Of a stretch of DNA of 64,000 bases, positions 35,340-44,156 are shown one piece after another. Position numbers and translations under genes: made by a program. Origin of the DNA: Mesorhizobium sp. L2C084A000 (GTDB lineage Bacteria; Pseudomonadota; Alphaproteobacteria; Rhizobiales; Rhizobiaceae); contig NZ_AYWX01000001.1 in the NCBI RefSeq assembly GCF_000502875.1, forward strand, positions 166,527 through 230,526, in the 5' to 3' direction. Within the stretch, counting starts at the first letter, position 1, and every line of letters begins with the position of its first letter. The notes below the pieces were generated by a model, which saw nothing but the letters and a program-made list of their open reading frames with translations, ran no database searches and was not told the origin of the DNA.

Positions 35340-35424
35340 TTGTTCAACTCCTTTGGATCTAAAATTCCGTTGCGATTCCATCCGGCGCCAATGTTGGAAA
35401 TTCCTGGGCCGGAAACTTTTGGAC

Positions 35425-36183
35425 CTAATGCCCGGGGTGCAGGGCGTCGTTGAGATACATGCAGGTCAACACGGCAAAGACGTAGGCCTGCAGGAAGGCG
35501 ACCAGCAGTTCCAGTGCCGTCAGCGCCACCGCCATCGCCAGAGGCAGGATAGAGCCGGCGACGCCGACCGCGCCGAGCGCGCTCAGGCTGACCACGAAGC
35601 CGGAGAACACCTTCAGCGTGATGTGGCCGGCGAGCATGTTGGCGAACAGACGAACCGAGAGGCTGACCGGGCGCGACACGAAGGAGATCACTTCGATCAG
35701 CACCACCAGTGGCAGCAGGAAGACCGGCACGCCATGCGGCACGAACAGTTTCAGGAAGCCAAAACCATGCTTCATGAAGCCGTAGACGACCACGGTTGCG
35801 ATCACCAGCACAGCAAGGCCGAAGGTGACGATGATGTGGCTGGTGACGGTGAAGAAATACGGGAACAGGCCAAGCAGATTGGCGACGAGCACGAACATGA
35901 ACAGCGAGAACACGAGAGGGAAGAACTTCATGCCTTGCGTGCCGGCGGCATCGCGCAACATGTTGCCGACGAACTCGTAGGCCATCTCGGAGACCGACTG
36001 AAGCCGCCCGGGAACCAGGCTGCGGCTCGACGTCGTGAGAAACAGGAATCCAGCCGCGACGATCACGGTTGCGACCATGAACAGCGCCGAATTGGTGAAA
36101 GACAGGTCATAGCCGCCGATGTCGATCGGAATCAGCTTGTTGATATGGAACTGGTGGATCGGATCGACCTTGTCAGCTGCCAC
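35425..36183 (-). CDS. atpB: F0F1 ATP synthase subunit a
   Basis: A 252-residue proton-channel subunit with five to six membrane helices. It begins [20 protein letters not shown], and the channel helix carrying the essential arginine is [20 protein letters not shown] near residue 180. The C-terminus ([20 protein letters not shown]) is typical. GTG at 36183 is preferred to TTG at 36189: GGGG lies seven bases upstream and the product then matches the rhizobial N-terminus. Confidence 0.96.
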   Translation of the reverse strand: MAADKVDPIHQFHINKLIPIDIGGYDLSFTNSALFMVATVIVAAGFLFLTTSSRSLVPGRLQSVSEMAYEFVGNMLRDAAGTQGMKFFPLVFSLFMFVLVANLLGLFPYFFTVTSHIIVTFGLAVLVIATVVVYGFMKHGFGFLKLFVPHGVPVFLLPLVVLIEVISFVSRPVSLSVRLFANMLAGHITLKVFSGFVVSLSALGAVGVAGSILPLAMAVALTALELLVAFLQAYVFAVLTCMYLNDALHPGH

Positions 36184-36242
36184 GTTCAAACCCCGTCAAT
36201 GCCGCGTACGGCCTCGTTACCATTACCGCACATGAAGCGCGG

Positions 36243-36650
36243 TCATTTCTTGTCGTCTTGGTCACGGCGCGATTTATCGCCCTGTCCAAATTCTGCCACA
36301 ACGCCGGCGGAACGCATCACATTGAGCACTCCGGCGCCAAAACCAAGCAGCAGAAACACGATCAGACCCCATGGCGATGTCCCCGCCAGACGGTCGATGA
36401 TCCAGCCGATGCCGGCACCCACCACCACCCCGGCGATAAACTCGCTGGAGAGTTTGAGCGCCTGACCATAACCGGCCACACTGCCCGCTTTCGCGTCGTC
36501 TTTCCCCTCGAGCCGGCCCGGCCGCCTTGTCGCAAGCGAAGCTTCAAGGTCACGGCGGCGGCGCTCAAGATCGTCGTCGCGGATATCGGGTTCATGCTGA
36601 TTGCCGCGGCCGGTTTTTCCGGTTCCGTCTGGCCCATTCTTGTCGGCCAT
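36243..36650 (-). CDS. atpI: ATP synthase accessory protein I
   Basis: A 135-residue AtpI-family membrane protein with two hydrophobic segments (FIAGVVVGAGIGWIIDRLAG and PWGLIVFLLLGFGAGVLNVM) that assists c-ring assembly in other bacteria. The hydrophilic N-terminus (MADKNGPDGTGKTGRGNQHE..., ERRRRDLEASLATRRPGRL) is typical of alphaproteobacteria. A strong AGGGGGGT site precedes ATG at 36650. It is the first gene of the F0 operon. Confidence 0.92.
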   Translation of the reverse strand: MADKNGPDGTGKTGRGNQHEPDIRDDDLERRRRDLEASLATRRPGRLEGKDDAKAGSVAGYGQALKLSSEFIAGVVVGAGIGWIIDRLAGTSPWGLIVFLLLGFGAGVLNVMRSAGVVAEFGQGDKSRRDQDDKK

Positions 36651-36707
36651 CGCAACCCCCCTGCCCGGTCAGACCGTCACCGTCCGTCCGCTTCTAAAGT
36701 CGCCGGC

Positions 36708-36736
36708 AACATAGTTAGAGGGTTTGCGCCCGTCAA
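36708..36736 (-). promoter_or_regulatory. Promoter of the atpIBEF'F operon
   Basis: On the minus strand TTGACG (36731-36736) and TATGTT (36708-36713) are separated by exactly 17 bases, a good sigma-70 match, 58 bases upstream of the atpI start codon. Confidence 0.7.
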
Positions 36737-36904
36737 GCCACGGGCGGAAGTTCATTGCCATGTATTTTAGGCAATAAAATCAATCAATTAGAAAGGTGCG
36801 ACATCGTGCCCGCCATGATGACGAGGATGCATGGCGCGAATCCCCTGCGCAATGGCTCTTCGATAGGCTGCGCGCCACATCAAAGATCAGCGGCTGCTCT
36901 GCAC

Positions 36905-38089
36905 TCAGCTCCAGCCGCCGCCATAGGTCCGATAGAAGATATGCAGGCCGATCTTGGTCATCTTCTGCATCGTGCGCGCCCAGCCGGGATGGACATATTG
37001 GGCATAGTAGTGGGTCGACGATCCGACCTCCGGGATGAAGATCTTGCCGGCAGTGACGGCCATGGCGATCTCCTGGGCGGTCTTGTAGGCGGCTGGGCTA
37101 TCGATGCGCTTCTTCCTGCCGTCGCAGGCGAAGGAGAATTGGCAGCGGTTGAACCAGCTGTCGTTCTGGTAGACGACGCCGCAGATCGAATTCGGATAGG
37201 TCGGATTGCGGACGCGGTTGAGGATGACCTGGGCGACAGCGGCCTGGCCGCGCACGGATTCGCTCCTCGCCTCGAAATAGATGCCGTTGGCAAGGCATGC
37301 CTGCTCCTTTTGGGAGAAGACACTGGCGGGCAGCGGGTTCTGGATCCACGAATGATCGCCCTTGGCCATCGGCGGAATGAAGCGGCCCTCATTGGGCTGC
37401 TCGTCCTGAAGCAGGGCTTCGAAGGGCGATGCCTTGGCATAATCAGGCTCGGACTGCGCGTAGGCGGTGGCCAGCACGTCCGGATGGTCGTTGTTGACCA
37501 GCGCTGCCAGCATGGCCGGCACGCCGGGATCCGGCTTCTTGTCCTCGCGCGCATGGAATGCCGCGGCGATCTGGATTTCCTTGCCTTTGATCTGCGGCTT
37601 GGCGAAAGCCATTTTCAGGCCGCTGTCCATGCTGGGCCGCAGCAAGGAGGAGGTGCGCTCGAAGATCGAGCCGGCGTTGAAGTTCTTCGGCGGTGCGACG
37701 GGAGACATCTGGACGATGCGCCCTTTCTTCTCGGCGCGCACGACGCGGTCCTCATCGGGCGTGCCGCTGACTTTGCCGCCCTTGCCGCGAAACGACACGT
37801 TGCCGACACCGGCCAGGTGGACACCCGATCCGGAGATGGAGCCGGTGACATCAGAATCGGCAAAGGGCATCTCGGCCGCATGGGTCGAGCCGGCGACGGA
37901 TTTCTCGACATAGGAATTCCAGCGCGTGCTCGATGCTTCGAGGCCGGAAACCAGGCTCGTCATGTCCTGATAGGCGGCGACCGTCGGAAAGCCGATCCAG
38001 ATGCCGAAACCGATGACGAGCGGAGCCAGAAAGCCACGTTTTCTCTCACCGGCGGCGGCAACCAGCCGCTTCAACACACGTCGATGCAC
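36905..38089 (-). CDS. Cell wall hydrolase, SleB type
   Basis: A 394-residue protein with one N-terminal membrane segment (FLAPLVIGFGIWIGFPTVAA), a long linker, and a C-terminal Hydrolase_2 (SleB-like) domain: QACLANGIYFEARSESVRGQ near residue 275, AAVAQVILNRVRNPTYPNSI, SWFNRCQFSFACDGRKK near 325 and STHYYAQYVHPGWARTM near 368. SleB relatives are lytic transglycosylases or amidases acting on peptidoglycan; the conserved Glu in YFEAR is the likely catalytic residue. GTG at 38089 has GGAGAG seven bases upstream and is preferred to the longer frame to 38131. Anchored in the inner membrane, facing the periplasm. Confidence 0.88.
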   Translation of the reverse strand: MHRRVLKRLVAAAGERKRGFLAPLVIGFGIWIGFPTVAAYQDMTSLVSGLEASSTRWNSYVEKSVAGSTHAAEMPFADSDVTGSISGSGVHLAGVGNVSFRGKGGKVSGTPDEDRVVRAEKKGRIVQMSPVAPPKNFNAGSIFERTSSLLRPSMDSGLKMAFAKPQIKGKEIQIAAAFHAREDKKPDPGVPAMLAALVNNDHPDVLATAYAQSEPDYAKASPFEALLQDEQPNEGRFIPPMAKGDHSWIQNPLPASVFSQKEQACLANGIYFEARSESVRGQAAVAQVILNRVRNPTYPNSICGVVYQNDSWFNRCQFSFACDGRKKRIDSPAAYKTAQEIAMAVTAGKIFIPEVGSSTHYYAQYVHPGWARTMQKMTKIGLHIFYRTYGGGWS

Positions 38090-38233
38090 GGAACACTCTC
38101 CAGGAACGCGACTGACCCCACTGGAGAGCAAAATGATGCATTAACCTTGATGGGACGTTAACGGCTTCGATCGGGTTTTCCCGGTCGGCCCGAGGTCGTG
38201 GTTGCGAAGTCAGGCGATTTTGCGGCCGACTAT

Positions 38234-39529
38234 TCAGGCCGGACGCAGGAAGATCGGCCGGGCGATCAGCGCGCAGATGGCGGCCGCCAGCCAGACGCCG
38301 GACCAGGACCAGAGGTGCAAGAGCCCCGGAATGGCCACCGGCACCAGAAAGAAGCCGACAAAAACAAAGGTGTTGGCAAGACTGAGCGCGGTCCCGACAT
38401 GGCTGGCGCCGGCAAGGGTGGCAAGCTCGGTGTATGCGACGCCGTGCCAGGCGGAGACGGAGATGCCTGCGACAATAAGCACGACTGGAAGGACCGCCAA
38501 GCAGATGAGCTGGCCGCCCGGAACGGTTGGGCCGAACAGGACCAGCAGCCAAAGCATGGCGAAGGCAAGGGCGCTGAACGCGCTGCACAAGCGAAGAAAT
38601 TGGCGGCGGTTGCCGTGACGGTCGGTGAAGCGGCCGCTCCAGATGCGCATGACCATGGCGCCGATCTGAACGGCGGCGAGGCTCGCGCTGATCGCCGCCG
38701 TTCCCAACCCAACGAAATCGTGCAGGAACACGGAGGCGAAGGTGAGCACGGCCACCTGCGGAAAGCAGAGCAGGCCGATGGCGGTCGCGATACGCCAAAC
38801 ATCGCGGTTGCGCAGCGGCGCCGGTCCGGCCACAGCCGAAGCGAGATGGCCCTCCCCCGCCGTCGGCGGCTCGTGCAGCCAGCGCCAGGCGAACAGGGCA
38901 GACAGAGCGGATGCGCCCGCCAGCACCTCGAACACCGCGCCAAAGCCGAAAGCCAGCGCAAGCGAGGGCAGCACGAGCGCGCCAAGGCCGCCGCCGAGCG
39001 GCACCGCCGTCTGCCTGATGCTCATTGCGAAGCCGCGCTCGTTTTCCCGGAACCAGCCCATAATGGCGCGGCCGCTCGAACCGTTGACGCTGCCGCCGAG
39101 CAGTCCGGTGATGAGCAGGCTCGCGGCGAGCAGCGTGACGCCGGGAGTACCGGCCTTTGTCGGCACAACCAGCATCGCCATGACCAGGAGCCACACCGCC
39201 GTCGCGCCGAGCCCGACCAGGAGCACGCGGCGATCGCCCCAGCGATCGGTGAGCAGGCCCCAGGGCAGTTCGCTGAGCGCGACCCCCAGCCCGAGAAGGC
39301 CGAGCGCCAGGCCGAGCTCGGCATTGCCCAGGTGATAGCCCTGGCGAAGAACGACCGCCGTCGCCGGGATGCCGGAGAACGTAGCCGAGAAGGCGGCATT
39401 GGCGGCGACGCCGATGCCCAGAACCTTCCAGCGATGGCCGGGCTTGAATACCCTTTCGGCGGAACCGGCTGCCGTATCTTCCAGGAGTTCTGACGGCTGC
39501 CGGTCGGTGCAATTGACAATGGCGGACAT
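38234..39529 (-). CDS. MFS transporter, 12-helix
   Basis: A 431-residue major-facilitator protein. Motif A in loop 2-3 reads GLLTDRWGDRRVLLVG near residue 92, and twelve hydrophobic segments are visible. The hydrophilic N-terminal 35 residues (SAIVNCTDRQPSELLEDTAA) are longer than usual. It is divergent from the LysR gene at 39649. The 119-base shared region holds two 15-bp palindromes spaced 31 bases, presumed binding sites for that regulator. Transported compound unknown. Confidence 0.9.
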   Translation of the reverse strand: MSAIVNCTDRQPSELLEDTAAGSAERVFKPGHRWKVLGIGVAANAAFSATFSGIPATAVVLRQGYHLGNAELGLALGLLGLGVALSELPWGLLTDRWGDRRVLLVGLGATAVWLLVMAMLVVPTKAGTPGVTLLAASLLITGLLGGSVNGSSGRAIMGWFRENERGFAMSIRQTAVPLGGGLGALVLPSLALAFGFGAVFEVLAGASALSALFAWRWLHEPPTAGEGHLASAVAGPAPLRNRDVWRIATAIGLLCFPQVAVLTFASVFLHDFVGLGTAAISASLAAVQIGAMVMRIWSGRFTDRHGNRRQFLRLCSAFSALAFAMLWLLVLFGPTVPGGQLICLAVLPVVLIVAGISVSAWHGVAYTELATLAGASHVGTALSLANTFVFVGFFLVPVAIPGLLHLWSWSGVWLAAAICALIARPIFLRPA

Positions 39530-39594
39530 GACTTCATTTCCCGTGCTGGCCAGTGGTCCGGCCTTGACGATCTGTCCCTACCGCCATAATTTCA

Positions 39595-39640
39595 TCCTGA
39601 AAATCAGGAAGTTTTGGACATACAATCCTGAAAATCGGGA
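39595..39640. promoter_or_regulatory. Twin palindromic operators between MFS and LysR genes
   Basis: TCCTGAAAATCAGGA (39595-39609) is a perfect TCCTGA-N3-TCAGGA palindrome. TCCTGAAAATCGGGA (39626-39640) is a copy with one change. Their starts are 31 bases apart, about three helical turns, so a regulator could bind both on the same face of the DNA. Confidence 0.75.
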
Positions 39641-39648
39641 CTTCACAC

Positions 39649-40557
39649 ATGCGACGCGTAACTTTCGACCTCGACGTCCTGCGCAGTTTCGTCACCGGTA
39701 TGGAGCTGGGTAGCTTTGCCAAGGCCGCTGACCGGCTTGGCCGGTCGACGTCGGCGGTCAGCGCGCAATTGAAGAAACTGGAAGAACAGGCAGCGACGCC
39801 GATCTTCCGCAAATCAGGACGCGGCCTCGCTTTGACCGAGGCCGGCGAGACCATGCTCGGCTATGCGCGCCGGCTGATCGAATTGAATGACGAGGCGGCA
39901 TCCGCCATCCATGATGTCGAGTTGGAAGGCTGGGTACGGCTCGGCTTGCAGGAAGATTTCGGCGAGGCGGTGCTGCCGGACGTGCTCGGCCGATTTGCCC
40001 GGGCGCACCCCAAGGTGAAGATCGAAGCCAGGATCGCACGCAGCCACGACCTTGCCGAAAGGGTCATGTCAGGCAGTCTCGACATCGCGCTCGCCTGGCA
40101 CTGCGGCGAAACGCTGCCCTACAGCCAGCATGTCGCCGATGTGCCGATGCGTTGGATCGGGCCGGCAAAGCGCATCGAGACCAGCCTGCGGCACGGCGAG
40201 CCGTTGCCGCTGGTGGCGCTCGAAGCGCCATGCCTTCTGCGCACGGTGGCAACCGAAACGCTCGACCGCGCCGGGCTGTCGTGGCGGATGGCCTTTTCCA
40301 GCCCGAGCCTTGGCGGCATCTGGGCAGCTGTGGCGGCGGGACTGGGGCTGACGATCCGCACCGACATCGGCCTGCCGGCCAGCGTCAGCGCAATGACGCC
40401 GGAGATCGCCGGGCTGCCGGCATTGCCCAAAATGGCGTTGGTGCTGCACCAGAAGGATGCTGAACTGGATCCGGTGGCAGCGCGGCTGGCCGACATATTG
40501 TTGCAGGCGGCGTTGCAGGCGCTGCCACGGGACGAGCGGTTGAAGGAGGTCGCTTAG
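39649..40557 (+). CDS. LysR-family transcriptional regulator
   Basis: A 302-residue LysR-type regulator. The helix-turn-helix is LDVLRSFVTGMELGSFAKAA then RSTSAVSAQLKKLEEQAAT (residues about 7-60), and the effector domain begins GWVRLGLQEDFGEAVLPDV near 94. It ends with LPKMALVLHQKDAELDPV and a basic tail. The start codon lies 8 bases after the second operator palindrome (39626-39640), so autoregulation is likely together with control of the divergent MFS gene. Confidence 0.92.
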   Translation: MRRVTFDLDVLRSFVTGMELGSFAKAADRLGRSTSAVSAQLKKLEEQAATPIFRKSGRGLALTEAGETMLGYARRLIELNDEAASAIHDVELEGWVRLGLQEDFGEAVLPDVLGRFARAHPKVKIEARIARSHDLAERVMSGSLDIALAWHCGETLPYSQHVADVPMRWIGPAKRIETSLRHGEPLPLVALEAPCLLRTVATETLDRAGLSWRMAFSSPSLGGIWAAVAAGLGLTIRTDIGLPASVSAMTPEIAGLPALPKMALVLHQKDAELDPVAARLADILLQAALQALPRDERLKEVA

Positions 40558-40589
40558 ACAGCCGGAACAGGTATCCAGCGTCGCGTTCC

Positions 40590-40643
40590 TTCACACCCCC
40601 CACTCTGGCCTGCCGGACATCTCTCCCGCAAGGGGGAGATTGG
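40590..40643 (-). repeat. Palindromic repeat, intergenic half-element 1
   Basis: CACACCCCCCACTCTGGCCT then GCCGGACATCTCTCCCGCAA and GGGGGAGATTGG is one arm of the repeat also found in glyS. It points towards its inverted partner at 40707-40763. The pair flanks about 60 bases that contain the hairpin TCGCGAGTGCTCTCGCGA. Confidence 0.75.
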
Positions 40644-40706
40644 ATGTCGCGAGTGCTCTCGCGAATCTTCAACGTTGCAAGAAAGGCGCCGTCAGAACGA
40701 ACTGCT

Positions 40707-40763
40707 GATCTCCCTGCTTGCGGGGGAGATGGCCGGCAGGCCAGAGGGGAGTGCTGTCCCGCC
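40707..40763 (+). repeat. Palindromic repeat, intergenic half-element 2
   Basis: GATCTCCCTGCTTGCGGGGG, AGATGGCCGGCAGGCCAGAG and GGGAGTGCTGTCCCGCC form the inverted partner of the arm at 40590-40643. It lies downstream of the LysR gene and ends just after the der stop region. Confidence 0.75.
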
Positions 40764-40814
40764 AACGTTGCGGAGAATTCCCGCGAGCAAAGGGGCTCAT
40801 TCGAGCCCGACCGC

Positions 40815-42248
40815 TTATTTGCGCTTGTTGGACCTGCCGGCGAATGGATTGTCCGACGTGCGCAGCGCGATGCGGATCGGTACGCCGGGCATGTCGAAGG
40901 CTTCGCGCAGGCTGTTGGAGAGATAGCGGACATAGGATTGCGGCATCGCATCGGGCCGCGAGCACTGGACAACGAAACCCGGCGGCCGGGTCTTGGCCTG
41001 GGTGACGTATTTGACCTTCAGCCGGCGCCCGGCCACGGCAGGCGGCGGATGGTGTGCCAGGATGCCTTCCAGCCAACGGTTGAGCTTGCCGGTCGAGACG
41101 CGGCTGTTCCACACCTTGTGCGTCCTGATGACGGCATCCATCAGCTTGTCGAGGCCGCGCCCGGTCTCGCCGGAGACAGGTACGGCCTGGAGGCCGCGCG
41201 CCTGGGGAAGAAGCCGTTCCGTCTTCTCGCGCAGTTCGGCCAGAAGCTCCTGGGGATGGTCGATCAGATCCCATTTGTTGAAGGCGATCACCGGCGCCCG
41301 GCCTTCCCTGATGATCAGGTCGGCGATCTGCAGATCCTGCTTCTCGAAGGGGATGGTGGCGTCGAGGACGATGATGACGATCTCGGCAAACCGGATGGCG
41401 CGCAGACCGTCCTGCACCGACATCACTTCCAGCTTTTCGTGGATCCTGGCCTTGCGGCGCATGCCGGCCGTGTCGAACAGTTTCAGGCGGCGGCCATGCC
41501 AATCCCAATCGACCGAGATCGAATCACGGGTGATGCCGGCTTCCGGTCCGGTGAGCAGCCGCTCTTCACCGATCAGCGCGTTGATCAGCGTCGACTTGCC
41601 GGCATTGGGGCGGCCGACGACGGCAATGCGCATCGGTTTGGTGTCGTCATAGGCGTGCTCGGCATCCGGATCGGCGATATCCTCGCCGATCAGCACCTCG
41701 CCGGCAGCGACGTCTTCGTCTTCGCCATCTTCTTCTTCGCCGAAGGCGCGCGCTTCGCCGAGCGCGCCGATCACGGCGTCGCGCAAATCGGGCATGCCCT
41801 GGCCATGCTCGGCCGAAACCGGGATCGGCTCGCCAAGGCCGAGCTCCCAGGCTTCCAGCATGCCGCCCTGGGCGCCCTTCGCCTCGGCCTTGTTGGCGAC
41901 CAGCACGACCGGCTTGCCGGACTTGCGCACGATCTCGGCGAAGGTCCTGTCGTCAGGCAACAGGCCGGACTTGGCGTCGATGGTGAAGAAGATCAGGTCG
42001 GCTTCGCGGATGGCGATCTCGGTCTGCGCACGCATGCGGCCGGGCAAGGTCGAGGCGCCAGCGTCCTCGAAGCCGGCGGTGTCGATGACATCGAAATGCA
42101 GGTCGTAGAGCTTGGCGGCATGGACGCGACGGTCGCGGGTGACGCCCGGCGTGTCGTCGACGAGCGCCAGCTTCCTTCCCACCAGCCGATTGAAAAGAGT
42201 CGATTTGCCGACGTTAGGTCTGCCGATGATGGCGACTTTGAAGGTCAC
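40815..42248 (-). CDS. der: Ribosome biogenesis GTPase Der (EngA)
   Basis: Der has two tandem GTPase domains and a KH-like C-terminal domain and acts in 50S subunit assembly. Domain 1: [20 protein letters not shown] at residue 5, [15 protein letters not shown], and NKAE near 120. An acidic linker ([20 protein letters not shown] written in part) joins domain 2: [20 protein letters not shown] near 210, [13 protein letters not shown] near 256, and NKWDLID near 325. It ends with the KH region and the tail [11 protein letters not shown]. At 477 residues it is normal. The GTG start at 42248 overlaps the stop of the YfgM-like gene (GTGA), so the two are coupled. Confidence 0.97.
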   Translation of the reverse strand: MTFKVAIIGRPNVGKSTLFNRLVGRKLALVDDTPGVTRDRRVHAAKLYDLHFDVIDTAGFEDAGASTLPGRMRAQTEIAIREADLIFFTIDAKSGLLPDDRTFAEIVRKSGKPVVLVANKAEAKGAQGGMLEAWELGLGEPIPVSAEHGQGMPDLRDAVIGALGEARAFGEEEDGEDEDVAAGEVLIGEDIADPDAEHAYDDTKPMRIAVVGRPNAGKSTLINALIGEERLLTGPEAGITRDSISVDWDWHGRRLKLFDTAGMRRKARIHEKLEVMSVQDGLRAIRFAEIVIIVLDATIPFEKQDLQIADLIIREGRAPVIAFNKWDLIDHPQELLAELREKTERLLPQARGLQAVPVSGETGRGLDKLMDAVIRTHKVWNSRVSTGKLNRWLEGILAHHPPPAVAGRRLKVKYVTQAKTRPPGFVVQCSRPDAMPQSYVRYLSNSLREAFDMPGVPIRIALRTSDNPFAGRSNKRK

Positions 42249-42910
42249 GACGCACTGCCCGACCCGCGGATCAGCTCGGACATCAATGTTGCGCGCTCGC
42301 GGGTGTTGCGCGGGGCGCCGTCATCGGCGGCGATCTGGTCGAACAGTTTCAGCGCATCCTGCGTCTTGCCTTCCTTCCAGGCGGAAAGGCCGAGTGCCTC
42401 GCGCGCCGTGTGGCGCAGCGTGTTGGTGTCGGATGTGAGCGCTTCGACACGGCTGGAGACGTCGGCAAAGGAGCCGTGGTCGACAAGCAGCAGTGCTGCC
42501 CGCAGGCGCGCCATGTCGCGAATGCCCTGGGGAATGGCCGTATCGGCGGCGACTTCGTCGAAATCCTTGACGGCGGCGGGGACGTCACCCTTGTTCGCCT
42601 TGACGGTCGCGCCGCGCATGCGGGCGAGCAATGGATAAGCGCCGTAGCCATCCTTCTCCAACTGATCGAGCGCGGTCAGCGCCTCATCGTTCTTGCCGTC
42701 ATTGGCGAGCTTCAGCGCCTGCGAGAACGCATCGCCCGAGCGGTTGGCGCGCGTCTCGTCCCAATAGCGGTAGCCGACGAAGGCGGCGGTGCCGAGCACC
42801 ACGAGGATCGCAACGACAATCAGAGCGGGGCCAAAACGGTCCCACAGCGCCTGCGCCTGTTCGCGACGGATCTCGTCGTTGACTTCACGGATGAAACTGT
42901 CGTCGGACAT
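42245..42910 (-). CDS. YfgM-like membrane-anchored TPR protein
   Basis: A 221-residue protein. A cytoplasmic N-terminus ([20 protein letters not shown]) leads to a single membrane helix ([20 protein letters not shown] near residue 26) and a periplasmic region of TPR-like repeats ([36 protein letters not shown]). This matches the YfgM/TPR_21 family, whose E. coli member is linked to the Sec translocon and periplasmic chaperones. Its position directly upstream of der matches the yfgM-(bamB)-der order in many proteobacteria; bamB is missing here. ATG at 42910. Confidence 0.85.
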   Translation of the reverse strand: MSDDSFIREVNDEIRREQAQALWDRFGPALIVVAILVVLGTAAFVGYRYWDETRANRSGDAFSQALKLANDGKNDEALTALDQLEKDGYGAYPLLARMRGATVKANKGDVPAAVKDFDEVAADTAIPQGIRDMARLRAALLLVDHGSFADVSSRVEALTSDTNTLRHTAREALGLSAWKEGKTQDALKLFDQIAADDGAPRNTRERATLMSELIRGSGSAS

Positions 42911-43124
42911 CAAATCAAACCATTCCTGCCCCGTCGGGCCTTTGTCAGCCCGCGTTTTAGCGAAATTTTGCCGGCATGGAAGGGGTTCAACCGGAAAATC
43001 GCCTATTGTCCGGGGCAAACGGATGTTTGCCCCGGACAAGCAGCCGAAAAGGCTCATCGCACCCACGCCACATTTAGGCGATAGCCGGCTTGCAGACGTT
43101 CCCCGAGTGAAGATCAGATTGCCT

Positions 43125-44123
43125 ATGCTTCGTCCGTTCCGCGTTGTTGCGTTTTCGCTTGCCGCGCTCACCACTGGTGGCGGGGCTTTGGCCGATCCGC
43201 CGGTGCCGGCAAAGCCGAAACAGGTCGTCATCATCTCATTCGACAGCGCCCGCGATATTTCGCAATGGAAACGCAGCCGGGCATTGGCTGAGCGCACCGG
43301 CGCGCATTTCACCTATTTTCTGTCCTGCGTCTTCCTGCTGTCGACGGAGACGCGCAAGGAGTACACCGCACCCGGCAAAAGCGCCGGCAAATCCAACATC
43401 GGCTTTGCCGCCTCCAAGCAGGAAGTCACCGAGCGGCTCGAACAGATCGGCCTTGCCGCGCATGAAGGCCACGACATCGCCAGCCATGGCTGCGGCCATT
43501 TCGACGGCAAGGACTGGAGCAAGGCGGACTGGCTGAAAGAGTTCAGTTCGTTCGAGCACATTCTCGAAAACGCCTATGCGATCAACGGCATTGCACCCGA
43601 ACCACAGGGCTGGCGCGATTTCGCGCGGCATGCGGTGGTCGGCTTTCGCGCGCCGTACCTGTCGACCAGCAAGGCGCTTTACGAAGCGCTGCCGGCGGCC
43701 GGATATCAATTCGATGCCAGCGGCGTCTCGCAAGGCCCTGCCCGACCGACGGCCAGCAACGGCATCATGCACTTTTCCCTGCCTCAGATTCCCGAAGGAC
43801 CGAAGTCGCGGCCGGTGATTGCCATGGACTACAATCTCTATGTCAGGCATTCCGGCGGCTTCGAGCGGCCAAGCCAAGCGGGCGAGTTCGCCAACCGGAC
43901 CTATGCTGCCTTCCGCGCCGCCTTCGACAGGCAGTATGCGGGAAAACGCATTCCGCTGGAACTCGGCTTCCACTTCGCGCTGATGAATGACGGCGCCTAC
44001 TGGAACGCGCTGGAGCGCTTTGCCGGCGACGTCTGCGTCAAGGCGGATGTCGAATGCATCAGTTTTCGCGACTATGTTTCGCGCCAGGATGCTGGCCAAA
44101 GGCAGGTCTCGGTCGGCGGCTGA
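43125..44123 (+). CDS. Secreted polysaccharide deacetylase-like protein
   Basis: A 332-residue protein with a signal peptide (LRPFRVVAFSLAALTTGGGA, cleavage near ALA-DPP) and a NodB-like fold: KQVVIISFDSARDISQWKRS near residue 28, where the usual TFDD is SFDS, and HEGHDIASHGCGHFDG near 118 giving the H-x3-H metal pair. VVGFRAPYLSTSKALYEALP near 168 is the conserved RAPY segment, and the domain closes with LELGFHFALMNDGAYWNAL. It may remove acetyl groups from a cell-envelope glycan; the substituted Asp makes activity uncertain. ATG at 43125 or GTG at 43107; ribosome-binding sites are weak for both. Confidence 0.75.
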   Translation: MLRPFRVVAFSLAALTTGGGALADPPVPAKPKQVVIISFDSARDISQWKRSRALAERTGAHFTYFLSCVFLLSTETRKEYTAPGKSAGKSNIGFAASKQEVTERLEQIGLAAHEGHDIASHGCGHFDGKDWSKADWLKEFSSFEHILENAYAINGIAPEPQGWRDFARHAVVGFRAPYLSTSKALYEALPAAGYQFDASGVSQGPARPTASNGIMHFSLPQIPEGPKSRPVIAMDYNLYVRHSGGFERPSQAGEFANRTYAAFRAAFDRQYAGKRIPLELGFHFALMNDGAYWNALERFAGDVCVKADVECISFRDYVSRQDAGQRQVSVGG

Positions 44124-44156
44124 GCCGCCAACCCGGTTCGATTTCCAACTCGGTCT

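Noticed and set aside
35257-36465. Plus-strand frame of 402 codons
   Set aside because: Antisense to atpB and atpI, rich in Gln/His/Asp as expected for an antisense shadow.
38046-39512. Minus-strand frame of 488 codons
   Set aside because: Shifted frame over the MFS transporter gene; composition is Arg/Pro/Ala shadow type and the MFS frame has clear helices and motif A.
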